DNA of 64,000 nucleotides from Alkalicoccobacillus murimartini (GCF_030813245.1 NZ_JAUSUA010000005.1:62001-126000); one strand, 5' to 3'. Shown: positions 26,293-34,918, numbered from the stretch's first letter. The notes: a model not told the origin generated them from the sequence alone. Translations and numbers: made by a program.

Positions 26293-26548
26293 TCGTTCAC
26301 CTCATTTCATTCTAATAATTATTATATCATCCTCCTGTCAAGTCTTTTACGCACATGAAACCGCAAACAAATTAACAATTTCAGTTGTGATATTTCGTAT
26401 TTTAATTAGGAAAACCCTTTAGTATAAGGCTTTAAAAGATTCATAAAAATGACAAAAAAAATTCTGAAAAAATTTTTTTTGCTTTCAGATGACATAGATT
26501 CAGCAACTAATCTAAGGTACAGTTTTAGGAGATGAAAGAGGAAAACTA

Positions 26549-26605
26549 GTGGTGACAAAAATAAATCTCTACCTTGACGAGCTTGTCGTCGAATATCTCG
26601 TATAG
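26549..26605 (+). other. 18-codon ORF with good binding site, possible gene remnant
   Basis: GTG 26549 follows AAAGAGG by about 8 nt and encodes MVTKINLYLDELVVEYLV before a stop. It resembles the first strand and helix of a ribbon-helix-helix protein, which suggests a truncated gene or a leader peptide. Support is weak. Confidence 0.25.
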
Positions 26606-26728
26606 TAATAAATAAAACGTTTATAAATCAATATATTAACCGCTTTCAATGAATATATTGGGATTTTCATCCAATTTTATTTTAGGAACAATTAATTGTA
26701 ATACTTATGTCTTAAAAGGAGATGCTTT

Positions 26729-26824
26729 TTGAATGAACAATTCCTAAGCCATTATGGAATAACATACTGGAAGCAGATTGGTTTCCAATTGAAGGACAAA
26801 ATGAAAAAGGCACAAAATTTTTAG
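26729..26824 (+). other. 31-codon ORF upstream of the endonuclease III-like gene
   Basis: TTG 26729 has AGGAG 7 nt upstream and encodes a peptide opening MNEQFLSHYGITYWKQIGFQ, stopping 20 nt before the next gene. The composition is protein-like. It could be a coupled small ORF, a leader peptide or an N-terminal remnant. Apart from this and the 18-codon ORF, the gap 26293-26844 shows only AT-rich DNA. Confidence 0.3.
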
Positions 26825-26844
26825 CGGAGAGGATGACTTTATAA

Positions 26845-27504
26845 ATGGGCAACAAGCATTTAAAGAAAATCTATCAGATTCTGAGTGAAACGTATCCCAC
26901 TTTCGAGGAATCAGACGATCCTTGGAGTAACAACGGATTAAACGCAACCCCGTTTAAAACGCTAACGTCGGTAGCTTTATCGGCCATGACTCATGATAAA
27001 AGAGTAGTAAAAGCGTGTATAGCTCTCTATGAACGAATTTCAACACCACAAGAATTATTAGAACTGAATGATGAGGAATTAAGGGAATGTATTAAACCCG
27101 TAGCTCATTACAATAGAAAAACAAAAAATTTAAAGAAGATGTGCAGTGAACTCATTGAACGACATGACGGCGAGGTTCCTAACACAAGAGAGGAATTGAT
27201 GAAACTAACAGGAATAGGAAGAAAATGCACCGATATTATGATGCATTTCATGTTCGATACACCTTCAATTGCGGTTGATACTCATGTTCATCGTCTAGCA
27301 AATCGTTTAGGAATTGTTGACACCACAGATAGAGAAAAAACAGCAGACGTTTTAAATGAAGTCACACCAAATCTATATAAAATTCATGCACATGAATGGT
27401 TAATTCAGCACGGGATGAAGATATGTATGGCAAAGAACCCAAAATGTATTGAGTGCGTTATTAGTCAGTATTGCCAATACTTTCAAGAGAAAAAGAGCTC
27501 ATAG
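26845..27504 (+). CDS. endonuclease III-like DNA glycosylase/lyase
   Basis: A helix-hairpin-helix GPD glycosylase of 219 residues. It has the HhH block LMKLTGIGRKCTDIMMHFMF with the Schiff-base Lys of GIGRK, the catalytic Asp in IAVDTHVHRLANRLG, and a C-terminal 4Fe-4S loop of C-x6-C-x2-C-x5-C (CMAKNPKCIECVISQYC). Such enzymes excise oxidised pyrimidines. The substrate-side SAQTTD motif of Nth reads SAMTHDK here, so this is probably a paralogue with altered specificity rather than the housekeeping Nth. It lies next to nfo, whose AP-endonuclease acts downstream of such enzymes, and the uvrA operon. Confidence 0.87.
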   Translation: MGNKHLKKIYQILSETYPTFEESDDPWSNNGLNATPFKTLTSVALSAMTHDKRVVKACIALYERISTPQELLELNDEELRECIKPVAHYNRKTKNLKKMCSELIERHDGEVPNTREELMKLTGIGRKCTDIMMHFMFDTPSIAVDTHVHRLANRLGIVDTTDREKTADVLNEVTPNLYKIHAHEWLIQHGMKICMAKNPKCIECVISQYCQYFQEKKSS

Positions 27505-27536
27505 CAGATCAGAGATAATGATGGTATACATCATTT

Positions 27537-27570
27537 TAAAAAAGAAGATGACAATTGTCATCTTCTTTTC
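27537..27570. terminator. bidirectional terminator
   Basis: AAGAAGATGAC and its perfect complement form an uninterrupted palindrome (27543-27568) with A-run before and T-run after. It lies between the convergent endonuclease III-like gene and lnrN. Confidence 0.92.
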
Positions 27571-27583
27571 GGGCAGGTAATGC

Positions 27584-28693
27584 TTACGTAGTACTACGTC
27601 GCTCTATCAAATTCAACCCTACGCCCATACAAAGGGCACCAATGAAAAAGAGTATAGACGCTGGCAATAAAAATTGTTCAAAACTCCAATTATATAGAGT
27701 AGCTCCTTTTAGCATCTCCATCCCGTACGTAATGGGGCTTATTTTTGAAAGGATTAAGATTGCCTTTGAAGAGACGATTTCGATTGGCCAGAAAGCTCCT
27801 CCAAGCATTGCGAAGCTCACAGCAATGAATGGGACAATCGCATCCAATTGTCTCATTGAAGTAACAATTCCACTTAGAAGAATGCCAAGAGAAACTAATG
27901 AAAATATGAATGGGATGACAACAATCAAACTAAGTAAAAACCCTCCCTGAAAATCAAATTGAAAGACGGTGGCAAATAAGATAAAGATAATAAAAATTTG
28001 TAAGTAACCAACTAAAAAGCTATAGATAAGATTTCCTAAATAAATGCTCGTTTTTGAAGCGGGTGATAAAATCAATCGGTCCCAGACTCCATTTTGTTTT
28101 TGTTCGATGATCGAGGTCACAGAAAACGTGATTGTATAAATAACAAAGAATAAACTAAAACCAAATACAGCTTGTAAAGATTGATCATAGGTCCAATTCT
28201 CTGTATGTTGAACTGTAAAGCTTGTTGTTGAGATTGGATATGCTTCAGAGGTATTGCCAATCTCATCTCTTATTTCTGACGCACTGCCCACACCTGCCGC
28301 AACAGCCTCGTTCACAAATTGTTCTTTCACATAATAAGTATTCACTGCAGACTCCACAATATCAGTAGCAAACGATTCTCTGGCTACTAATAAATCGTAC
28401 CGGTTAGACTGCAAATGAACAGCTACTTCCGCAGATTGTCTGTTTAATACATCCTGTACCTCACCTTGATTAATTGAATAAAAATCAATTGTTTGATCAG
28501 CATTTAAAATAGCTACTGCATCATCAACTTCTGATTCACTTAATTCCTCTGAATACACAGGAATACTTATGGAACCGCTCATATCTGTTTGACCAATCAT
28601 AAACACAAATAATATGGTGAGGGCATACATCGCAATGAGGGCCCACGGATTTCTGATTGTTTCTCTTATCAAACCCCAAATGATTCCTTTCAT
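27584..28693 (-). CDS. lnrN: ABC-2 permease, LnrN-like
   Basis: An ABC-2 type membrane subunit of 369 residues: one N-terminal helix (about 17-36), a large extracytoplasmic domain (about 37-185), then five helices including the conserved NGVWDRLILSPASKTSIYLGN cytoplasmic block. It pairs with LnrM and LnrL. In B. subtilis LnrLMN exports linearmycins and related membrane-active polyketides. Its ATG overlaps the lnrM stop, indicating coupling. The order lnrJ-K-L-M-N matches B. subtilis, which is the main basis for the name; the substrate in this organism is inferred. Confidence 0.78.
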   Translation of the reverse strand: MKGIIWGLIRETIRNPWALIAMYALTILFVFMIGQTDMSGSISIPVYSEELSESEVDDAVAILNADQTIDFYSINQGEVQDVLNRQSAEVAVHLQSNRYDLLVARESFATDIVESAVNTYYVKEQFVNEAVAAGVGSASEIRDEIGNTSEAYPISTTSFTVQHTENWTYDQSLQAVFGFSLFFVIYTITFSVTSIIEQKQNGVWDRLILSPASKTSIYLGNLIYSFLVGYLQIFIIFILFATVFQFDFQGGFLLSLIVVIPFIFSLVSLGILLSGIVTSMRQLDAIVPFIAVSFAMLGGAFWPIEIVSSKAILILSKISPITYGMEMLKGATLYNWSFEQFLLPASILFFIGALCMGVGLNLIERRSTT

Positions 28694-29913
28694 TATTGTC
28701 CCCTCCTTTTCGGAAACAACATAATGGCTATGGCTACAAGAATTACACTATAGGTAGTTAGAATACCCACGCTCGGTAAAATAGAGGAGAATGTACCACC
28801 TTGAAATGCCTGAAAATAAGCCGTCATGGTTGTTCCATTTGGTGTAAACTCTCCAAGCTTACTAATAAGAGGTGGGAGCATATCCGTTTGGATAAAGCTG
28901 CCTCCTATAAACGCAAACATTGTTACGATGATATTTGTAAACAAGGTGGATGCTTTGTAAGAATCAAATCGAAAGTTGAAGGAAGTTAATAATACAGACA
29001 AACCACCTACGGTCATACTAATAGCTAACGTAATTATACTAAACTGCAGGAGGCTTCCCCATGCTACATCAAATGCAATATACGAAATAAGAAAGATAAT
29101 AAATAACTGAAATGCTGCTGTTATTGTTCCTGTTATCCATTTACTAATGCCATATATATAAGCAGGCGCACTGGAAAGAATCATCCGATCAAACACTTTT
29201 GTTCTCTTTTCATCCGTTGCATAACGAGATACTAAACCCGCTGTATATAAAACAAACATACAAGCCATGCCAACGGCTACATAATCAAATATATCAATTG
29301 GACGAGTCTGACTTTCAATAATTTTATGGTCCACTTCCCCCGGTTGTAAAATAGCCATTCCTTCTGTCTCTCCAGCCAAACTCTGCATACGAATCATTTC
29401 ATAAAATGAGTGAATAATGCCCTCTACCATTTGAGAATAGATAGATTTTTCTTCATTCAGATGCAGAATGACTTCTTTTTGATCGCCTTCATTAAGAAAA
29501 ATAGACTTCCAAATACTTTCCTGATACCCATCAGGAAATTCTATAATAGCAGCATACTCTTTGTTTGCTAGAGCCTCGTCTAATGGTACAGACGTTTCTA
29601 GCAAAATTTGTGTATCTAATCCGGATTCAAGTACGTCTTCTATTAAAATATTTTTCAGATTAAATTCTGTCGCAAATTGATTTGCCGCTTCACGTGGAAT
29701 TCCGTTATTTTCTGCTTTATCTAGAAACCGATTAAGTTCTTCTGTTTGTGTTTCTGCATTCACCACAGCAATTGAAAATGGTTCAAGTTCATTATTTGAT
29801 TGGGCAAACCCAAGGATACAAATGAGACCAATTGGCATGATAAATAATAGAATTAAGACTGATTTTTCTTTTAGAAGATGTTGTAGATCTTTTTTAATTA
29901 GAGCCCACAGCAT
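28693..29913 (-). CDS. lnrM: ABC-2 permease, LnrM-like
   Basis: The second ABC-2 membrane subunit, 406 residues, opens MLWALIKKDLQHLLKEKSVL, with one helix (about 20-36), a large external domain and five C-terminal helices. The block TKVFDRMILSSAPAYIYGISKW corresponds to the coupling segment of LnrN. LnrM and LnrN are paralogues and are expected to form a heterodimeric channel. The gene starts 12 bp after lnrL and abuts lnrN. Confidence 0.78.
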   Translation of the reverse strand: MLWALIKKDLQHLLKEKSVLILLFIMPIGLICILGFAQSNNELEPFSIAVVNAETQTEELNRFLDKAENNGIPREAANQFATEFNLKNILIEDVLESGLDTQILLETSVPLDEALANKEYAAIIEFPDGYQESIWKSIFLNEGDQKEVILHLNEEKSIYSQMVEGIIHSFYEMIRMQSLAGETEGMAILQPGEVDHKIIESQTRPIDIFDYVAVGMACMFVLYTAGLVSRYATDEKRTKVFDRMILSSAPAYIYGISKWITGTITAAFQLFIIFLISYIAFDVAWGSLLQFSIITLAISMTVGGLSVLLTSFNFRFDSYKASTLFTNIIVTMFAFIGGSFIQTDMLPPLISKLGEFTPNGTTMTAYFQAFQGGTFSSILPSVGILTTYSVILVAIAIMLFPKRRGQ

Positions 29914-29925
29914 GGTCTCACCTCC

Positions 29926-30855
29926 TTAATCTCTTAGCTTTCTGCCAGTCAAATGAAGAAAGACATCTTCAAGGGTTGGTGGCTTTGCTTGAATGCCTAT
30001 CAACTTAACTTTTGCTTCCGTTGCCATCTCAATAACCTCATCAAACATATCTGCTTGATTGGTGACGATTGTATACGTGGGTTGTTCTGCTACCACTGAC
30101 GATATATTTGGATGACTACGTAGTGTTTGTTCAAGATGTTGGCTCATTTCATTAACATGAATTTCTATCGTTTCCTCTGATCGAAGAATTCCCTTTACCT
30201 CATCCTTTGTACCGGCTGCAATCATAGAGCCTCGATCCATGATGTAGACTCGATCACAAACATACTCTACTTCCTCCATGTAATGACTCGTGTACAAAAC
30301 CGTCATTTGCTCTTCCTTTTGAAGACGACGGACCATCTTTAAAATAAAATTGCGAGATTGCGGATCTATACCAACTGTTGGTTCATCCATAATTAAGATC
30401 TCAGGTCGATGAATAAGTGCAATCGCAATGTTTAGCCTTCTTTTCATCCCTCCAGAAAACGTTTTTACTTTATCCTTTTTTCGTTCCTCTAACCCTACCT
30501 CTATTAACAGCTCATTCACTCTTTGCTTTAATTGTTTGGTTGGAATGGCATACATCTTTCCGAAGAATAACAAATTATCCTCTGCTGTTAGTTGAGGAAA
30601 AACAGCCAAATCCTGAGGCACAAGTCCAATTGCCTCCCTAAGCTTTTTTGGGTGCTTAATCATGCTCTCACCAAGAAAAAGAACATTTCCCTCTGTCGGT
30701 TTAATAAGCGTTGATATCATGGAGATTGCTGTAGATTTACCCGCTCCATTTGGCCCTAGTAAACCAACAGACTCACCTTTTTCTAAATACAGACTTACTC
30801 CCTTTACTGCCTCTAGTTGCTTAAACCGTTTTGACAAGCTAACTACTTCAAGCAT
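29926..30855 (-). CDS. lnrL: ABC exporter ATPase, LnrL-like
   Basis: The ATP-binding subunit, 309 residues, powers the LnrMN channel. Walker A is GPNGAGKST (about 34-42), signature FSGGMKRRLNIA, Walker B LIMDEPTVGIDPQ and H-loop YTSHYMEEVEYVCDRVYIMD. A C-terminal DrrA-type extension (about 225-309) has TLEDVFLHLTGRKLRD. The gene follows a palindrome and a likely promoter at about 30.93 kb, so lnrLMN can be transcribed separately from lnrJK. Confidence 0.82.
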   Translation of the reverse strand: MLEVVSLSKRFKQLEAVKGVSLYLEKGESVGLLGPNGAGKSTAISMISTLIKPTEGNVLFLGESMIKHPKKLREAIGLVPQDLAVFPQLTAEDNLLFFGKMYAIPTKQLKQRVNELLIEVGLEERKKDKVKTFSGGMKRRLNIAIALIHRPEILIMDEPTVGIDPQSRNFILKMVRRLQKEEQMTVLYTSHYMEEVEYVCDRVYIMDRGSMIAAGTKDEVKGILRSEETIEIHVNEMSQHLEQTLRSHPNISSVVAEQPTYTIVTNQADMFDEVIEMATEAKVKLIGIQAKPPTLEDVFLHLTGRKLRD

Positions 30856-30940
30856 GTAACCGCCTCCTCATCTCTTTCTCTAGTGTACGTTAGATCTTGT
30901 TCCCTGCGTATTCCTAAAAGTCATAAAAACATGCGTTAGT

Positions 30941-30960
30941 GTTATGACTTAAGTCATAAC
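30941..30960. promoter_or_regulatory. 20-bp perfect palindrome, likely LnrK operator for lnrLMN
   Basis: GTTATGACTTAAGTCATAAC is a perfect 20-bp inverted repeat 86 bp upstream of lnrL. A related half-site, TTATGACTTTTAGG, follows about 25 bp downstream on the minus strand and includes a -10-like TATGAC whose -35 region overlaps the palindrome's edge. This is the layout of an activator-dependent promoter, and NarL-family regulators bind such repeats. Binding by LnrK is inferred. Confidence 0.6.
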
Positions 30961-31002
30961 AAAAAAGCACAAGCGTCATCTTTAGTGATGACGCTTGTGC
31001 TT
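30961..31002 (-). terminator. terminator after lnrJK
   Basis: A 16-bp perfect stem, AAGCACAAGCGTCATC with its complement around a short loop, is followed on the minus strand by six T. It lies 6 nt past the lnrK stop and separates lnrJK from lnrLMN. Confidence 0.95.
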
Positions 31003-31008
31003 ATCGAC

Positions 31009-31641
31009 TTAAACCAAATGATGACGTATAGCAAAAATCGCTAGCTGAGTTCGATCTCTCGCATCCAGCTTCGTTAATAACTGACTGACATAATTTTTAA
31101 CGGTACCTACGGTTAGATAGAGAGTTTCTGAAATTTCTTGATTGCTTTTGCCTTCTCCAATTAATTTTAGGATCGACACCTCTCGCTCCGTTAAATCAAT
31201 CGAAATTTCACTTTCTCCTTTCATTTTGAGTAGTTTTGGCACCACAGAAGCAGCTACCTGTTCATCGAGACTCATTCCACCGCGAAGGGCACTATGTATG
31301 GAGTTAATAAGCTTTTCGCTATCTGCGTCCTTAAGCAGATAACCGACCGCACCTAGCTTTAACGCCTCTAATGCATACTCATCATCAGAGAATGTAGTCA
31401 GAATAAGAATACGCGCATTTGTGTCCCACTCTCTTATTTTTTTAGTTGCCTCTAGTCCTGTCATGACGGGCATTCGGATATCCATGAGTACTAGATCAAC
31501 CGGATGCTGTTTATACGCTTGTACAGCTTCCTCCCCGTTGGTTGCCTCAAACAGTACGTCTAAATTTGAATCTGATTCAATCATCATTTTTAATCCTTGT
31601 CGAACAAGTACTTGATCTTCTACTAAAAGGATCGATGCCAT
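31009..31641 (-). CDS. lnrK: NarL/LuxR-family response regulator, LnrK-like
   Basis: The receiver domain (residues 1-118) has the acidic pocket VEDQ, phospho-acceptor D54 in VLMDIRMP, and Lys in YLLKDAD. The C-terminal LuxR helix-turn-helix (about 145-208) reads LTEREVSILKLIGEGKSNQEI and TVKNYVSQLLTKL. It should be phosphorylated by the adjacent kinase and activate lnrLMN. It begins immediately after the kinase stop. Confidence 0.88.
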   Translation of the reverse strand: MASILLVEDQVLVRQGLKMMIESDSNLDVLFEATNGEEAVQAYKQHPVDLVLMDIRMPVMTGLEATKKIREWDTNARILILTTFSDDEYALEALKLGAVGYLLKDADSEKLINSIHSALRGGMSLDEQVAASVVPKLLKMKGESEISIDLTEREVSILKLIGEGKSNQEISETLYLTVGTVKNYVSQLLTKLDARDRTQLAIFAIRHHLV

Positions 31642-32760
31642 TTAACTACCTCCAATCTCCCTTTTTATAAGAGGGAATACACCTTCAATCACAAATTGAT
31701 CACCACGTACCCCTGAACTAAATCTCCCATCTAAGGAGATAAACCGAGTGCGAAGATTACGTAACCCAAATCCCTCACCTTGACTCGATTGGTGTATTCG
31801 ATTCGACATCTTCATTACATAACTATGTTCACCTAAAATTTCAAGTGTAACCTCAACTTCTCTTGAGGACGCGTGCCGCATGGCATTCGTTAAACCCTCT
31901 TGAATAAATCGATAGACTGCTACACTCTGCTCATCATTTAAAACAACGGACATGGCACCAGGTTTTGTGACCATTTGAATTCGGACATGACTCTCAGCTT
32001 CTAATTTACGAATGAGCTGAATAACCGCTTCAAGTCCCTTTATTGAATCTTTCTGCAGGGCTTTAACCGACTCACGCATTTCCTTCAGACTGTTCCGCGC
32101 GAGGTCTTTCGTTTGTTTAATCAATTTCTGCTGTTCAGGCATAGATTCCAACTGCATTTCGATTACTTGAAGCTGCATCATTAATGCAGTTAACTGATGG
32201 CCTACAGAATCATGAAGATCACGTGCGATTCGATTTCTTTCTTTTGCAGCTGTGTTTAATTCCTGTTCCCTAAGTTGACGGTTTAATGTTCGATATTCGA
32301 TAAGGTATGTTTGCTTTTCCTGTATGTATTCCTCATTCTGTACTGTTAATTTTTTTATAGATAAGAGAGCAAATAATAATAAGATATAGTGCGAAATCAT
32401 TAAAATCGAAAAAGAAATCGTTTCAATAAAATAAAACGAGTGAAGGGTCAGGAACAATCCTAGAAGATACAATGGAATATTATACGATTTCTTGTCTTCA
32501 AAACTAACAGCGATTGCGAGAATACTATAGATGAAATAAGGTGTGACCATTCCATCCGATAAAACAATAAAATGGAAGAAGCTGTAGATAAAAGCAAGTA
32601 TACTATAGAACATAGAGACAGATTGCCACAAAGGTCTACTGCTAGCCATTCCAGCAAATATGCCCATTCCAAACCAAAATTCATAGGACTGAATGAGTTC
32701 TGGTTGCTCAATACTGCTAAAAATAAAAGAAACAGCGATTGCAACAAAAATAAACTTCAT
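31642..32760 (-). CDS. lnrJ: membrane histidine kinase, LnrJ-like (HisKA_3)
   Basis: A sensor kinase of 372 residues with about five N-terminal membrane helices (residues 1-135) and little external domain. A coiled coil follows, then the HisKA_3 box ERNRIARDLHDSVGHQLTAL with phospho-His183, and an HATPase_c domain (about 270-365) with RFIQEGLTNAMRHA and GFGLRNLRTR. The absence of an extracellular sensor domain suggests it senses its lipophilic ligand in the membrane, as B. subtilis LnrJ does. It is divergent from the ECF sigma gene; only 65 bp separate the two starts. Confidence 0.85.
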   Translation of the reverse strand: MKFIFVAIAVSFIFSSIEQPELIQSYEFWFGMGIFAGMASSRPLWQSVSMFYSILAFIYSFFHFIVLSDGMVTPYFIYSILAIAVSFEDKKSYNIPLYLLGLFLTLHSFYFIETISFSILMISHYILLLFALLSIKKLTVQNEEYIQEKQTYLIEYRTLNRQLREQELNTAAKERNRIARDLHDSVGHQLTALMMQLQVIEMQLESMPEQQKLIKQTKDLARNSLKEMRESVKALQKDSIKGLEAVIQLIRKLEAESHVRIQMVTKPGAMSVVLNDEQSVAVYRFIQEGLTNAMRHASSREVEVTLEILGEHSYVMKMSNRIHQSSQGEGFGLRNLRTRFISLDGRFSSGVRGDQFVIEGVFPLIKREIGGS

Positions 32761-32825
32761 TTTATCACCTTTCCGCGACTCTTTTTTGAAAGTAAATCGT
32801 CTATTAAAGTAGAGAGGAGGAAATT

Positions 32826-33383
32826 ATGGACGACAACGAACTTGTTACACGTATTTTAGAAGGGGATCAATTAGCTGTAAACACTTTACATGAACGGTAT
32901 GCTAAGAAATTATTTAATTACATTTATTCTCAAACCAATCATTATCATGACTCTGAAGAACTCATTCAGGACATCTTTTTCAAGGCAGCTTCAAACCTGT
33001 CTCACTTTAAAAAGAAATCTTCATTTAAAACATGGATCTTCAAAATCGCACGAAACGCCATTATTGATTATTACAAAAGTGCTTATATCAGAAATCACTT
33101 TATCGAGTATCAATCACATAATGATGGTAATCACGAGGGCGCCGATGCAACAGCCATCAGACATGAGCAGGTTGAATTCATTCATCATGCGATAAATAAG
33201 TTACCTTTATCTTATCGTACTGTCTTATATCTTCGCTACATCGAAGATTTTACCTTAAAAGAAACAGCATCCGTTATGGGAAAAACAATTTATTCGATTA
33301 AGGCATTACAAAAACGTGCACAAAAAATGTTGAAGGACGATATTGGAGTGGAGGTGCAGGAACATGTACAAGAAATCATCTAA
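32826..33383 (+). CDS. ECF-type RNA polymerase sigma factor
   Basis: A 185-residue sigma-70 family protein with only regions 2 and 4, as in extracytoplasmic-function factors. Region 2 (about 22-90) has SEELIQDIFFKAASNL and FKTWIFKIARNAIIDYYK. Region 4 (about 120-170) has LPLSYRTVLYLRYIEDFTLKE. The start has AGAGGAGG 5 nt upstream. It overlaps the next gene by 20 bp, the usual layout for a sigma factor and its anti-sigma factor. I found no clear autoregulatory promoter (GAAAC with CGTC) in the 65-bp gap; a CGTC at 32797 lacks a matching -35. Confidence 0.9.
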   Translation: MDDNELVTRILEGDQLAVNTLHERYAKKLFNYIYSQTNHYHDSEELIQDIFFKAASNLSHFKKKSSFKTWIFKIARNAIIDYYKSAYIRNHFIEYQSHNDGNHEGADATAIRHEQVEFIHHAINKLPLSYRTVLYLRYIEDFTLKETASVMGKTIYSIKALQKRAQKMLKDDIGVEVQEHVQEII

Positions 33384-34719
33384 ACAAGAGTATGTAGAGA
33401 TGTCTAATCGTACATACCATAAAAGTCTTCATGCATTTAGAGAAGGGTTGGAGGAATCTAACCAAAGAAAAAAACAGCCGTACTTATTAGCAAGCTTTTC
33501 ATTGGCAGGAGCAGGTTTGGCAGCTGCTATTCTTTTCTTCTCATTCGTAGATTCGCCTACACCTACTGGGCAGTTAGATGCCCCGCTTATCATAAACGAA
33601 GAGAATGAGGATAAATACCAATTGCCTGAAGCTCTTAAAGACATTGAAGTCGATTCAGAGATAGCTAATAAATTAATCCCAAGAGGTCCATATGTTTTTT
33701 CGCCTATACAGCCTGAATTTATGCATAACGAGGAGTTTTGGATCACGCTTAATCCTGATTGGAAAATTAATGAGGAGTCCATTGAAGGAGGTACAAAAAC
33801 AACTCTTTCAGGTCTAGAGTCGGAAGAGCTGACGTTTCTATTATTTGATGAAAGTAGCTCAGAGAATCTCATTAAGCGTGAGATCGATCAGTTGCTTTTG
33901 AAGCATACATATACTTCTGTAACTCAATTACCAACAGATGATGTTCATAGGTATGTGGTTAATGCTCGGTTAATTTTATCACACGATCGTGTTGGATTTT
34001 CTTTTAACGACCAATCATTCTTTTATTCTCTTAAAGATGAGAATACGAATCGATTCTATGATTTATTCTCTTCAGAACTCTATGGTAAAAGGATCGTCTT
34101 ATTTGCAGATTTCCCATTAGATGAACCGGATAAATGGGCTCAGTCATATTATTTTATGTCGAACATTTTCCCAGAAGAATCACCTTATGTCTTAGATATA
34201 AGTGAAGATGTATCAGAAAATGGTCGTCCGTTAACGAAAGAAGTTGTGACAAGTATAGATTTTGATGACTACCAGCAAAAAACCGTTACTCTATATGAAA
34301 ATAACGAATTAAACTTTTCTACCTATATACCTCAAAATGCGGACATCAATCGTATTGAACAAGAAGGATTTACAGAGTGGAGGATTTCAGAAGATCCAAC
34401 TGACAACAGCTTTTATTCATTTGGTAAGTTAGATACAGATTTTGACCCTACACTTTCTCAAGATATTTTAGTAGATACATACGGTATAGACGCAGACTCT
34501 ATAGACGTGAATAATAAAGAATTAATTACGTTTTATCCAAAAGAATATAATGAAGATGAACCAACTGATCAAACCACTGGGTATTTTAGTCTCTATCGAT
34601 TAAATGATTCTTGGTATTTCATTTATAGTCAAATTGATCCCAACTCAAAACAAGAAATAGGTGTAATTGGTGCAAAGGAAATGCCTCAATATTTCATCGA
34701 CGAACTAGAGTGGGAATAA
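33364..34719 (+). CDS. putative membrane anti-sigma factor with large extracellular domain
   Basis: From the ATG at 33364 (GGAGG 9 nt upstream) the product has 451 residues. A short cytoplasmic part (about 1-40), basic and Gln/Glu-rich, would bind the sigma factor. One membrane helix follows (about 41-60, LLASFSLAGAGLAAAILFFS), then an acidic external domain of about 390 residues rich in aromatic and Asp/Glu residues. No zinc-binding ZAS motif (H-x3-C-x2-C) is visible. The anti-sigma role is inferred from overlap with the sigma gene and topology; I do not recognise the external domain. Confidence 0.65.
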   Translation: MYKKSSKQEYVEMSNRTYHKSLHAFREGLEESNQRKKQPYLLASFSLAGAGLAAAILFFSFVDSPTPTGQLDAPLIINEENEDKYQLPEALKDIEVDSEIANKLIPRGPYVFSPIQPEFMHNEEFWITLNPDWKINEESIEGGTKTTLSGLESEELTFLLFDESSSENLIKREIDQLLLKHTYTSVTQLPTDDVHRYVVNARLILSHDRVGFSFNDQSFFYSLKDENTNRFYDLFSSELYGKRIVLFADFPLDEPDKWAQSYYFMSNIFPEESPYVLDISEDVSENGRPLTKEVVTSIDFDDYQQKTVTLYENNELNFSTYIPQNADINRIEQEGFTEWRISEDPTDNSFYSFGKLDTDFDPTLSQDILVDTYGIDADSIDVNNKELITFYPKEYNEDEPTDQTTGYFSLYRLNDSWYFIYSQIDPNSKQEIGVIGAKEMPQYFIDELEWE

Positions 34720-34770
34720 TCTATACTAAGAGAGTTGTCAGTCACTCAATCTCTTACAAATAAGCTTAAA

Positions 34771-34895
34771 CCAGCGTAGGATATACATGGAGACTCCAAT
34801 GGGAGCAAAGGCTAGGGTGAGACTGCGCAGTGCGTAAGCAAAAGGTGGCTCACCAGCCACCCATGGAAAGCGGAGTGTATGTCCGGAGCGGTAGC
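34771..34895. repeat. dispersed intergenic hairpin element (Bacillaceae type)
   Basis: About 125 bp fold into one long imperfect hairpin on either strand. The ends are GGATATACA and TGTATGTCC; inner pairs include CCAATGGG with CCATGG-type sequence and GGCTAGGGTGAG with CTCACCAGCC. It is much more GC-rich than its surroundings. From memory, elements with this pattern (CTCCGGACATACNCTCCGC on one strand) recur between genes in many Bacillaceae. A 65-codon frame across it on the minus strand is an artefact of the repeat. Role, RNA or DNA, is unknown. Confidence 0.65.
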
Positions 34896-34918
34896 CCAAC
34901 TCTCTAATGTTCAAATGA

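Noticed and set aside
26293-26540. LexA/SOS box upstream of carD-uvrA
   Set aside because: I searched for CGAAC-N4-GTTC-type sites and found none, so SOS control is not supported.
34771-34895. Riboswitch or T-box leader
   Set aside because: No downstream gene on either strand is placed to be controlled, and the fold is a single long hairpin without a terminator switch.
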